Source: a virus
Strand: one strand, 5' to 3'
Length of the DNA: 44,453 nt
IMG/VR virus record: IMGVR_UViG_3300030099_006678
Span: 1-44,453 of that record
Part shown: piece by piece, positions 19,001 through 25,300 of the stretch
Layout: every line of letters starts with the position of its first letter
Numbering within the stretch: position 1 is the first letter of the stretch
Program-made: the position numbers and the translations under genes
Notes under the pieces: model-generated
Database searches by the model: none
Told to the model about the DNA's origin: nothing
What the model saw: the letters and a program-made list of their open reading frames with translations, nothing else

Positions 19001-19141
19001 TACTCATTCGGTAAAATTGAATTCCTCAATAGAGCATCTAGTACTGCTCTTGAATTTACACCAAATCCCTACTCTGGACTCTCTACCTCAGTCTTAGTTC
19101 AAAGATTGAGACCATTGAAGTTTAATGGTTACACCAATTAA
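7052..19141 (+). CDS. 7: Giant baseplate wedge protein gp7 (4029 aa) with YHYH domain
   Basis: One uninterrupted 12-kb frame. The first ~230 residues hold the gp7 landmark: FPLLTNFLEQYY near the start and FYTSKGTDQSYEILFRALYG (residues 194-213) followed by EDVEII, which parallels the FYSTKGIEASYKFLFKVLYN/EEVEIE of T4 gp7 as I remember it. In T4 (1032 aa) this lies in the last third; here it is at the N-terminus with about 3800 residues after it. Visible modules: a YHYH-type domain (about residues 1240-1400; H1284, GWAYDGNPIYGPYGF, later GVYAYFCT); three D/E-E-x-M/I modules (nt 7328-7500, 11868-11990, 16498-16630); and many VxNxGxGYxxxPxV beta repeats. It starts 15 bases after gp6. In T4, gp7 nucleates wedge assembly with gp10, gp8, gp6, gp53 and gp25; the extra mass probably forms peripheral baseplate arms. 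Confidence 0.85.
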   Translation: MTVDRVKFQEIVSSQVPRYVREDFPLLTNFLEQYYVSQEHQSGPVDIINNIDQYVKVEELCNLVTETTLDEDLDFVERDVTVKSTLGFSDTNGVIKIDDEIIFYESKTDTVFQNCRRGFSGITTYITTGSPDELTFSQTEIDEHTTGTKVENLNVLFLQQFFTKLKTQITPGFQDRSFSKGLDARNFIFNSDSFYTSKGTDQSYEILFRALYGEDVEIIKPSQFLLTPSNADYKVTQEFVVEKLQGDPLKLNNLTIFQKETGARGSVTNVQLIPYDKYQYYQISIDGGFSRDSDVAGSIFGEFKPNPLTKLLEPVSVGATVINVDSTVDFPEFGNIVIVDSDGNEVSVAYTGKTANQFFNTNVSSTFPKKVDVKFDSYSFAYVGINTSEEIRVRFTSTLKDFKEDQATYFFRKDDTIQIKSLGLESEGKKSNNWYTNVKSKFKIEETTVLDANNFTYQHEFFKDSLLKEGYSVRYENFDSSVSILGEVTSLNSANNVTVQYNEAIPLSGVFFIENQLLKGDSARYPYLSNFVANTQNIYAKFNGDVLVASNSIPNFDGVATNSYDNKITFSASLLSTNVITLPTNPTTLPDHGFYTGDTIYFESNGDGFQGIGSANYFVGRVDESNIRLARSKADLARGTFLTFNGSVVDASITLLESYKKNIEPQGIFRQITTPIIRKKSYDTQPGHTGIFINGVELLNYKSSNNVYFGDIQRFTMVAGGTDYDIINPPILEVKDEVGTGATGITNVKGALERLEVTETGMGYIKPPTIGISGGNGFGASAKANMIQIKHENTFIANSLDAVKLATNEIVFKTDHKFVNGEGVIYEPRGSKVVTGLTTGAKYYINVTGQTSVQFHNARNEAFAGINTVSLTAFGSGNQYFVSEDLKQVVSSVVITNTGVGYENKQRTIPSVGVNTSTDRVEIINHGYKTGEIVRYKQATPAISGLSENKDYFVIKVNEDAFKLTEVGTGGVDREFFLKNNICVDFRNAGRGSFNYPPIVISIQGAAAVFDESFVEDFQELFIIESPIEEDITTPFKVLAWTDTEAELTDPYFVLVSEQSNWLISDDPFIGNILLYGAEVQPIFRGSIESIDLTAGGVGYGSSEILDFQRQPEITFNSGKDAVLTPIINNGQISEVIVNQGGTDFNAPPTLEVISDTGSFAVLIAQVENNQISNVIVRKGGAGYESGKVTINIIPAGRNARAIANIKTWNVNQFERKFANILEDDCLITENINGKSLQFSSLYAQRPLRRNTNTLSGFGKNNVKYGFFDITLNVNDEEIDNVFHSPILGWAYDGNPIYGPYGFGNIDGTGSVRRMVSGYKLVPTASNRPDYTTFPNGFFVNDYIFTGDGDLDESNGRFCVTPDFPNGVYAYFCTISDNIDTSGPFNKFRRPVFPYVIGNEYHSVPNPFNFKSISNQNEYDVVNDGWFRNTKFYYTTGGDAGYDYIYNSDLERNQSLDVTATTTGSVDALEILDPGTDYAVNDKVVFNSTGTSGRNVKYKVSELKGKTVNNVSLATTFIENVEFGSGNNPNNFIGFTSAPHNFLPRDTVFIDDLSEYYKGFDGAYTIGVSSERWYVSVGIQTDAITGIQTYIYLNGSLDEQVIRTNDILRIENEKLQVLNIDQDSGRVRVLRGVDGTLGVAHSAGVVVRDDPRKIRFTSTGITTNRSFKINKQFYFKPDESVGVGTADVVMFSGITTVTFSNPGVGLTTLNLGQQQIFIPDHKLELNTPMKYFPNSGTSIEVWSGVENTPKYNLTETRNVFAVPLSDNVIGIATQRVGVNSNGVFVGIDSNAGGLLYFSNVTGVGSYHSFNTNISSVLKGRVSQNIVTVSTAQTHGMSRGDRVTVDVNPTTTTTIKVQYDDYNRRIVFDPDVIDATGINTNANTFTVPTNKYFTGDKVIYTSDNPSVNMTSSDMYFVYNLKNDVIKLVRNKNELNSENPTFVNVGSANTATLARINPQVEIQKNQIIKFDLSDSSLAFTNSGIQTSAFDMFLYADPQKINEFYTTKSKSQFEVTKNGVIGVDTTASLTLTVSDNIPHVLFYGLEPDNIDILPGVKKEIFEDNTVPENNTLNLVKNKFDGIFNVVGVTSTTFDYNIPFDYDTIVSYGSTNSRITYNTASLTAIGPINKVFSDNKGVAYKTLPGFTSVTSVKGTGALLKPTSTSIGSIISTKINNIGFGYPSDNTLNAVGNLPLVLELDPLGSFEFIGISSGGVNYSQAPDLVVIDGFTDKQITDLDLTYDLNDNNVTINRNTNSLNNVSPEIIPINNTNGFSISSVTYNSTTKIVRLFFSNIFSDVQDWPFKVGEKVLVENIAVGFGTAGKGYNSEDYDYTLFEVTNLDSNLGGSGSFIEYDLTNLLETGEFPGNTTNLVAGSVTPKTFFPIFDTKISTKDFVAGEVVQNPSGVGIVERYDGVSGFLLVTSEDDFEVGSIIRSETTGTQARINSFIDFNSTIKLGVGATFNAGWQDNSGVLNDNLQVLPNNEYYQNFSYSLKSRVDFGTWDDAVSSLNHTAGFQKFADHLIDNNAVGIVTAVGSEIETVIDLIGEEKLNCFPDFDFASERTIDIGNNKVVSDRVVFENKILIDYFESRGNRVLRIDDFSSSFNSNPRSTNFSVVTTYDDSFTYNKIFTLVQDKELRNRKQSAIVSVLQDKNDGYVSQYSTLDTATPLGFFGHTSIGTSEWGLTFTPNLFEFNNYDVTTFQFSGLDNVTGIGSTAIGNLVSIASSSVSVPVATETTLLTIPTSERSAKLLVQLQDSQNNYFMSEFSLLHDGTNVEMLQYGDITNNSGMTGQDAFGTYKAEISGSDLVFSIVPTVGTAVTANVSAVLTNAGTSGVGTVSMEVTNLSSYYKSIASSGSPTANLIATYDNPFASEYFVVTVHDTTNNEYEMFECNVLDSDNFMIVKYGDVKTNVGLGTVGVTKTSNTTNLVYTPNASINVEVRAFGIGLKNFNNIVGINSISTLNNNILWSKFGGYTGTENDKKRAFKLTHDSNPIFQKQFLGNSASVVNVSNNSIIIPNHFFNTGEKLIYSYENSASSTANAVGIATTSISGISTDKLPTTLFAVKLSDVSIGLATDAAAALAATPTTLDITSVGIGTNHKLTSTNQNARALVAIDNMIQAPVTEVDVSTTLSQEVIFDVDFIVSGISSFRANDLIKINDEMMLIQDIGVGATNRLRVLRAQMGTGIGTHANGTAVELMGGNYNIVDNTINFIEAPFGAIPIGTTTDGPSNVDFSGITTFSTFQGRTFMRSGIVDGSEDTYATNLTFDNIQSQFNGQKKTYRLTQNGVNITGFSTNNAIVLNSNILQEPQGGQINVGDFNITEPSSGISSITYLGDSVSSGDDPNKATIPRGGIIVSVASTPGFGYQPLVSAGATVNVSAAGTILSTVINNPGSGYRVGVQTVNVGYAVSATGITTVVNIGTATVQNGEIVAITTSFIGANLDDLHPPLVVIDAPLPYQNIPLVYSDGIVGTGTGAKVDVTVGQGSSIISFDIVNKGFGYKEGEIVRPAIGGTTGIQTTATYDEFQLTIEDVFRDSFNGFTIGELDVFDDLAPQFDGFKKSFDLTISDKQFSIEVAEGSNINIAQCLIVTINDILQVPNQSYKFNGGAVIEFTEAPKKGDKSKIIFYKGTAGVDVVLVDITETIKVGDTVQLKNNPGAGQGFGLFQDTRTVTGITTLDTVRTFAYDGPGITTNQTLVRPVTWCKQVNDIIINGQFITKDREDQEPSIFPAAYLTSYVGVTSTYAYTDTTRPLFSGRNETNLVDYQDRITLIDQREFTTALGVATVGFGTTVTSVTITNVGSGYSTFTPTVSFSLPDDINGVRATGTANVTGSGVTSITITNPGSGYTNTNPPTVLVEVPTLRSETIGVSTYKGDFGQIVGYAQSTGGLGTLELFIPETSDLRKESVMGVGAAITVSTLTIGDIFVVNNSNTISTTTMDGVYEVSQAFDVVKDLTSVGIGTTTIRRVEVATTGFGTVDGVFHNDYFWGEYSFGKIEFLNRASSTALEFTPNPYSGLSTSVLVQRLRPLKFNGYTN

Positions 19142-19142
19142 A

Positions 19143-19150
19143 ATAAATAA
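19143..19150 (+). promoter_or_regulatory. Late-promoter-like box ATAAATAA
   Basis: Lies in the 32-base gap after the gp7 stop, 23 bases before ATG 19174. The leader that follows (AAGGACCCCTATAG, then ATGGC) closely resembles the leader before gp13 (TAGGACCACTATAA, then ATGGC). Confidence 0.55.
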
Positions 19151-19173
19151 AACATAGAAAAGGACCCCTATAG

Positions 19174-20727
19174 ATGGCATTCCAAGGAATTAACACTGGC
19201 TCTGCACCAAATGATGGCACTGGTGATACCCTCCTGGCCGGTGGTATAAAAGTTAATAGTAATTTTACTGAATTATACAGTCTCCTTGGTAATGGATCTA
19301 CTCTAGCTGTGGGTGTTGTCACTAATACCGGTGATGCATCAGGTGTAACCGGTATCACCACTCTGATTCAAGCCGGTAGTAACATTTCAGTAACAACAAA
19401 TTCTGGAATTTCTACTATTGCGTATACAGGTATTGCTAATACTGCAAATATCAATGCTAATACAGTTAATGTAAGCGGTATTGTCACTGCAACTAGTTTC
19501 AACGGTTCTGGTGCCTCACTGACTGGTGTTTTAACAGCATTGAATCTCGATGGTGCTGATGGTTCTGGTCTTGTCGGTGTTGTAACAACTCTTACTGGAG
19601 CTGATGGTTCTGGTCTTGTCGGTGTTGTAACGACTCTGACAGGTGCAGACGCATCAGGTGTAACTGGTATTACTACACTGATTTCTGCTGGTAGTAATAT
19701 TACAGTGGAGACCACTGCTGGTATAACCACTATCGCATCAACGGCTAGTGGTGTTTCAACCGCCAATGTTAGCACAAATACATTAGTTGTTGCTGGTGTC
19801 TCCACATTTGCTGGTAATGTAGAAGTAACTGCTCAACAGATAATTATTAATAATAGTAATTCACAACTTCGATTTGAAAATGGATCTGGAGGATTTGTAG
19901 GAAGTCTGATCAGGTCTGGTACTGCTGATTTAGTTATAGGTTCAGCTGATGACTTAAAACTTAGATCTGGACTTAATGATGATGTAAAAATATCTGATGG
20001 TAGTTTTGATTATCCTAGAGCAATTTTTAAACGTAATGAGGTAGAACTCTACTACAACAATTCTAAGAAATTTGAAACCACTGGTGTCGGTGTAACTGTC
20101 TTTGGAATCATACAAACTCAGCAGTTAAATGTTTCCGGTGTTTCAACATTCCAAGGAAGAATGATTGGTACTGACACCAATAATGTCATCCCATTCTATT
20201 ACAATAATTATAGCGACTTCCCATCATCTAGTACATACCACGGTGCTGTTGCTCATGCACATAATACCGGCAAATTGTATTTCGCCCATGTTGGTTGGAA
20301 GGAGTTAGTCAATAAAGAATCAGATGGAACTGTTGGTACAGGAACTGAAACATATAATGTTGGTCTTATCACTGCTATTGGAAATAATCTAGTTACTTCT
20401 CAATGGACACTAGGTGCAAGTGGTTCTAGTCACTACACATTCACTGGTCCAGGAAATCTGAATGGTACATCTGACCCAGTAATTTATCTTGCAAGAGGTC
20501 AAACCTATCAGTTTGTTAATAACTCAGGTGGTTCCCATCCGTTTGAAATCAGAGAATCAAATGGTGGTTCAGCATATAGTACTGGTGTAACCAATAATGC
20601 AGCCGCTAGTGGTGTTATTAAATTTGAAGTTCCCTTTGATGCACCAAATACACTTTACTACCAATGCACAAACCATGCCGGTATGGGTGGAACTGTGGTG
20701 GTATATCCTAACAAGTTTACAGTCTAA
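19174..20727 (+). CDS. Tail-fibre-like virion protein with C-terminal cupredoxin domain (517 aa)
   Basis: The N-terminus (MAFQGINTGSAPNDGTGDTL, then VNSNFTELYSLLG) is typical of marine phage fibre proteins. A Ser/Thr/Val-rich beta-repeat shaft follows (residues ~30-240), including a 45-base tandem repeat, and then a NVIPFYYNNYSDFPSSSTYH region with GKLYFAHVGWKEL, known from phage tail proteins. The last ~105 residues look like a small blue-copper fold: SHYTFTGPG, VIYLARGQTYQFVNNSGGSH and YYQCTNHAGMGGTVVVYP. The ligands H455, C498, H501 and M504 have the Cys-x2-His-x2-Met spacing of amicyanin. Placed between gp7 and gp8 with its own late box, it is probably a baseplate-attached fibre or spike. 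Copper binding is inferred. Confidence 0.8.
   Translation: MAFQGINTGSAPNDGTGDTLLAGGIKVNSNFTELYSLLGNGSTLAVGVVTNTGDASGVTGITTLIQAGSNISVTTNSGISTIAYTGIANTANINANTVNVSGIVTATSFNGSGASLTGVLTALNLDGADGSGLVGVVTTLTGADGSGLVGVVTTLTGADASGVTGITTLISAGSNITVETTAGITTIASTASGVSTANVSTNTLVVAGVSTFAGNVEVTAQQIIINNSNSQLRFENGSGGFVGSLIRSGTADLVIGSADDLKLRSGLNDDVKISDGSFDYPRAIFKRNEVELYYNNSKKFETTGVGVTVFGIIQTQQLNVSGVSTFQGRMIGTDTNNVIPFYYNNYSDFPSSSTYHGAVAHAHNTGKLYFAHVGWKELVNKESDGTVGTGTETYNVGLITAIGNNLVTSQWTLGASGSSHYTFTGPGNLNGTSDPVIYLARGQTYQFVNNSGGSHPFEIRESNGGSAYSTGVTNNAAASGVIKFEVPFDAPNTLYYQCTNHAGMGGTVVVYPNKFTV
19555..19644 (+). repeat. 45-base in-frame tandem repeat in the fibre gene
   Basis: Two copies start at 19555 and 19600; their first 32 bases (gctgatggttctggtcttgt...) are identical, and a diverged third copy follows from about 19645. 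Each copy encodes a 15-residue unit of the form ADGSGLVGVVTTLTG. The period and composition suit a beta-helical or triple-stranded fibre shaft that can grow or shrink by slippage. Confidence 0.8.
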
Positions 20728-20735
20728 TATAACGT

Positions 20736-20743
20736 CTAAATAA
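20736..20743 (+). promoter_or_regulatory. Late-promoter-like box CTAAATAA
   Basis: In the 35-base gap between the fibre gene and gp8, 19 bases before ATG 20763. The gp8 start itself has no clear Shine-Dalgarno sequence. Confidence 0.55.
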
Positions 20744-20762
20744 GAAAAAAGTCCTCTAAACA

Positions 20763-22322
20763 ATGGCTGCGATAATTACTGATCAACTTCGTATTTTGAA
20801 TGCAAAGAATTTTGTAGATTCAGTACAGAATTCTTCTAATTCATATTACGCATGGATTGGTCTTCCAGATGCTCCCGAGTTCCAGAGTGACTGGAATTCT
20901 AATCCTCCTGCACCTAAGGATTGCTTAGATGATTCCAATTATTATTGGGATACTATGTTGGCCCTGAAAAAGATCAACTCTGGGGATGTAAGTCAGGTTG
21001 TTAAGAAGATTACCTGGCAGTCAGGTACCACATATGATATGTGGAGAAACGATATTGATAGAAATAATCCATCGCAACCATCTGGAGCACTGGATATTTA
21101 CGATTCTAACTTCTATGTAATGAATAGTGAGTTTAAGGTTTATATCTGTTTGTTCAATAATGCAAATCCAGAGAATAGTTTTAGAGGCGGACCTTCTCTG
21201 GATGAACCAAATTTCACTGATTTGGAGCCCAGAGAGGCTGGAAGTAGTGGTGATGGTTACATTTGGAAGTATCTTTACACAATTAAACCCAATCAAATCA
21301 TTAAATTTGACTCTACAAACTTTATTCCAGTTCCTAACGATTGGGAAACTGACTCATCTTATACTTCTGTAAGAGAAAATGCAGGTAAAAGTGGTCAAAT
21401 TAAGATTGTGACCATCAGAAATCGTGGTGTTGGTATTGGAACAGCCAATATTACCTACACTAGAGTGCCAATTAGAGGTGATGGAAGGGGCGGAGAGGCC
21501 ACTGTTGTCGTTAATAATGACTCAAAAATTGAATCTGTAACCATTTCTAACGGAGGAAACGGATATTCTTTCGGAACATTGGATTTGGTAGAGGGTGGAG
21601 TTCCTACTGGAACGGTAGATCCTATCTTTAACGTCATTATTCCTCCTCCTGGAGGTCATGGAGCCGATATTTACCGTGAATTGGGTGCAAATAATGTCCT
21701 CTCTTATGCAAGATTTGAAAATGACACCCAAAATCCCGATTTTATCACTGGAAATCAGTTTGCACAGGTCGGAATTGTCAAAAATCCCAAAAATTTCAAT
21801 TCAACGATCAACCTGACTACCGATAAAGCTAGTGCTGTCTACGCTTTGAAGCTTGTTGGAACCGGATTTAGTGAAGCTGTCTTTACTGCAGATACTACTT
21901 TTACTCAAACTGTTGGTTTGGGTTCTACGGCCATCGGTAAAGTTGTGTCCTACGATCAACAAACTGGTGTTTTAAAATACTGGCAAGATAGACGGACTGC
22001 TGGTTTCAACACAGATGGCACTCAAAACTCAAATCCAAAATTTGGTTTTGAACAAATTAGATTTACTGCTTCACCAGTGACAGGTGGTAGTGTTCAAATT
22101 AATCCAACCACAGGAAATACTCTAAACATTGATCAGTCGTTCTCAGGTGTATCTACTACGATAAATAATCGTACATACTTCTTGGGTCAGGAATTCACGA
22201 GTGGAGTTTCCAATCCAGAGTCTCAAAAATACTCTGGTGACATCATTTATGTTGATAACAGACCTTCTGTTACTAGATCATCTTCACAGAAAGAAGACGT
22301 AAAAGTTATCTTGCAATTCTAA
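20763..22322 (+). CDS. 8: Baseplate wedge subunit gp8 (519 aa)
   Basis: gp8 bridges gp6, gp7 and gp10 in the T4 wedge. The first ~210 residues match the pattern of the cyanophage version: NSSNSYYAWIGLPDAPEFQS, YYWDTMLALKKINSGDVSQV, YDMWRNDIDRNNPS, FYVMNSEFKVYICLFNN and GDGYIWKYLYTIKPNQIIKF. The protein is much longer than T4 gp8 (334 aa); the extension around residues 215-290 is made of the Gly-rich beta repeats also found in gp7 and gp14 (RNRGVGIG, then SNGGNGYSFG). The next gene starts 6 bases after the stop, so both are cotranscribed from the box at 20736. Confidence 0.88.
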   Translation: MAAIITDQLRILNAKNFVDSVQNSSNSYYAWIGLPDAPEFQSDWNSNPPAPKDCLDDSNYYWDTMLALKKINSGDVSQVVKKITWQSGTTYDMWRNDIDRNNPSQPSGALDIYDSNFYVMNSEFKVYICLFNNANPENSFRGGPSLDEPNFTDLEPREAGSSGDGYIWKYLYTIKPNQIIKFDSTNFIPVPNDWETDSSYTSVRENAGKSGQIKIVTIRNRGVGIGTANITYTRVPIRGDGRGGEATVVVNNDSKIESVTISNGGNGYSFGTLDLVEGGVPTGTVDPIFNVIIPPPGGHGADIYRELGANNVLSYARFENDTQNPDFITGNQFAQVGIVKNPKNFNSTINLTTDKASAVYALKLVGTGFSEAVFTADTTFTQTVGLGSTAIGKVVSYDQQTGVLKYWQDRRTAGFNTDGTQNSNPKFGFEQIRFTASPVTGGSVQINPTTGNTLNIDQSFSGVSTTINNRTYFLGQEFTSGVSNPESQKYSGDIIYVDNRPSVTRSSSQKEDVKVILQF

Positions 22323-22328
22323 AGAGAT

Positions 22329-25300
22329 ATGCCACAGGAAACTAATCTCAATGTCGCTCCATATTTTGACGACTTTGATCCATCCTCAAATTATTACAAG
22401 ATTTTGTTCAAACCGGGGTTCCCGGTTCAGTCTAGAGAACTAACTGGTCTGCAGTCTATTCTTCAGAATCAAGTTGAGGAGATGGGAAATCATTTCTTCA
22501 AAGAGGGTGCAAAGGTTATTCCTGGAGATCTTACATATGTTAAAGATTTCTTCGGTATTCAGATTGAACCCGAGTTTCTTGGCATTCCTGTTGGAATCTA
22601 TCTCGATCAATTAGTAGGAACTAAAATTACTGGTGCCACATCCGGTATTACAGCAAAGGTAGTCACTTATATAACCGATGGTGATTCTGAAAGAGATACT
22701 TTTACACTATATGTAAACTATGAGAATTCACCATCTTCTGATGAAGAGACACAAACCTTCCAAGATGGTGAGATTCTGACGACAAGTACAAATATTACTT
22801 ATGCATCAACATTTATTTCTGTTGGAGAGGGATTTGCAACCACTATACCTCAAGATGCAGCAATCGTTGGTTCTTCCTTCAACATATCACAAGGTGTTTA
22901 TTTCCTGAGAGGATACTTTGTAAACGTTAACTCTCAAACACTGATACTTGATCAATATAGTAATACACCATCATATAGAGTTGGTCTTGATGTCATTGAG
23001 GAAATTGTTTCTTCTGATGTCGATCCATCACTTAATGATAATGCAAACGGATTTAGCAACTTCACTGCACCTGGTGCTGATAGGCTTAAAATATCAACAA
23101 CTCTGTCTAAAAAACCCTTAGGTAGATATGACGAGACCAATTTTGTTCAACTTTCGGAGGTAAAAGATGGAGTTCTTCGTCTTATTAACAAAAATACTGA
23201 TTATAACTTCATTGGGGACGAATTTGCGAGAAGAACCTTTGATGAGTCCGGTAACTATTATATCAAGGAATTTGTAACTTCGGTTAAGAACAGTCTTAAC
23301 AACAATGAAGGAAATAGAGGTATCTATAATTCAAATCAAACAACACAGGGAGGAAGTGTTCCCAGTGATGATCTTGGAATCTATAAGATCTCACCAGGAA
23401 AGGCATATTGTAGAGGATATGAGGTAGAGACAATCTCCCCTACCCTTATTGACTTCAATAAGCCTAGATCAACCAAGAAAGTCGAAGATCAAGCTGTCAA
23501 TTTTGGTTTTGGACCCACTCTTAACCTGAATAGAGTAACTGGATCAGCAACCATTGGTATCAACACCTCTCTTACTGTTAGTTTGAGAGATCAAAGGATT
23601 GGTGTTAATTCTCTTACTGCTCCTGGACAAGAAATTGGTGTTGCTAGAATTTATGATTTTGCCCTAGAAACTGGTTCTTACGATACAGCATTCCCGAATC
23701 TCAATAATTGGGATTTGTCATTGTTTGATGTTCAATTATTCTCAACCATCACTATTAATGAAGCTGTCACTCTAAACACCTCTACACATATTGAAGGTGA
23801 ATCTAGTGGTGCAAAAGGTTTTCTTAATGCTAATGTAGCAAGCTCAACTTCAATTGTAGCCACAAATGTTCAAGGTGAGTTTCTTAAAGGAGAAAGACTA
23901 CTCTTCAATGGTGTCCTCGACAATGCAAGATTTATTGTCAAGGATGTAAATCATAAATTGTCTGATGTTAAATCAGTCTTTAGTATTGTAGGAACAGCCG
24001 CAACCTTTACTGCAGACACTATCCAATCAAAAGTTCGTAATTTTGGTTCGGCAAATGTATCTGCTTCAGGTGGTGGTGAATCACTAATTTCGATTCCAGC
24101 TGATCCCGGATTCTCATTCGTGGGTATTGCTTCTATTGGTAATATTGTCAGATATTCTAAACCTGGATTTGATATTGCTACTTTGAACAGAGTTATTGGT
24201 GTTGCTAAAACAAACATTACTGTAGAGGCTGTTGCCACTGTAAATGGTGTTTGTGACGGAACGATCCCGGCAGCAGTCACTGAAGTTCAAAACTTTGAAC
24301 TACTTTCCACAAAGGGAACTGGAAGTGTTGCAGGTTCTGGTAACCAAGCAAATAATAGAGCACTGTATAGCACACTACCCAAGGCAAATGTATCATCAGT
24401 AAATCTTGTTGATTCTGAGATTGTAATTAGAAGACAATATACTACATCAATCAATAACAATTCAACACCTGTTATTAATACTGAAGACAAAGAAGTATTC
24501 CTTCCCTTTGATGAGGAGAGATACATTCTTATCAGATCTGATGGTGGAACTGAAGTATTAACCGAAGATAAGTTTGAATTTACCAATGGTTCTAAATCAC
24601 TTAAGATTAATGGACTTGGCTCTAATGATCCAAATACCAAGTTGATTACAACCATTAGAAAAACTGATGTTAAGTCGAAAACAAAGATTAGAAATATTGC
24701 TCAAGATTTGATTATTAATAAATCTAATACTACAGCATCTGGTATTGGTTCAACTTCTCTTGGAGATGGTTTGACCACAGGTAATTGGCCATATGGTACT
24801 AGAGTTCAGGATAGGGAGATTTCTCTGAATACCGTTGATGTATATAAAATCCACGGTATCTTCCAATCAGAAGATGAAAGTGATCCTGTATCTCCTAACA
24901 TGACACTTTCACAGTTGGATGGTGTTACTGGAACAACTAATGATCTTATTGTTGGTGAGATTATTACAGGTCAAACGAGTGGTGCAAAAGCCATCTACCT
25001 ACAGAAGTTGGATGACACCGCGATCTTCTTTACTTATTTGAATGAGACTGTATTTGCTAATGCAGAGGTTGTGAAATTTGAGTCTTCAACTGTTAATGCT
25101 GTCACATCTAGTGTCAGCCTTGGTTCCAAAGAAATTACAGAAGACTTCCAATTCTTCAATGGTCAAAGAGGAACCTTCTACGATTATTCAAGAATTATTA
25201 GAAACGCAGAAGCACAAATTCCTAATAGGAAAATTCGTGTCTATTATGCATCATCTTCGTATGATGCAGGTGATGAAGGTGATATCACAACGATCAACTC

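Noticed and set aside
7052-19141. Assembly artefact or fused genes
   Set aside because: No internal frameshift, stop or change in composition is seen, and the same repeat types run through the gene; gp7 and gp8 order on both sides is as expected.
19368-19805. 145-codon minus-strand ORF opposite the fibre gene
   Set aside because: Its long open frame reflects the repetitive Gly/Val/Thr/Ala codons of the plus strand; the product is a low-complexity Val/Pro/Thr string and it has no promoter.
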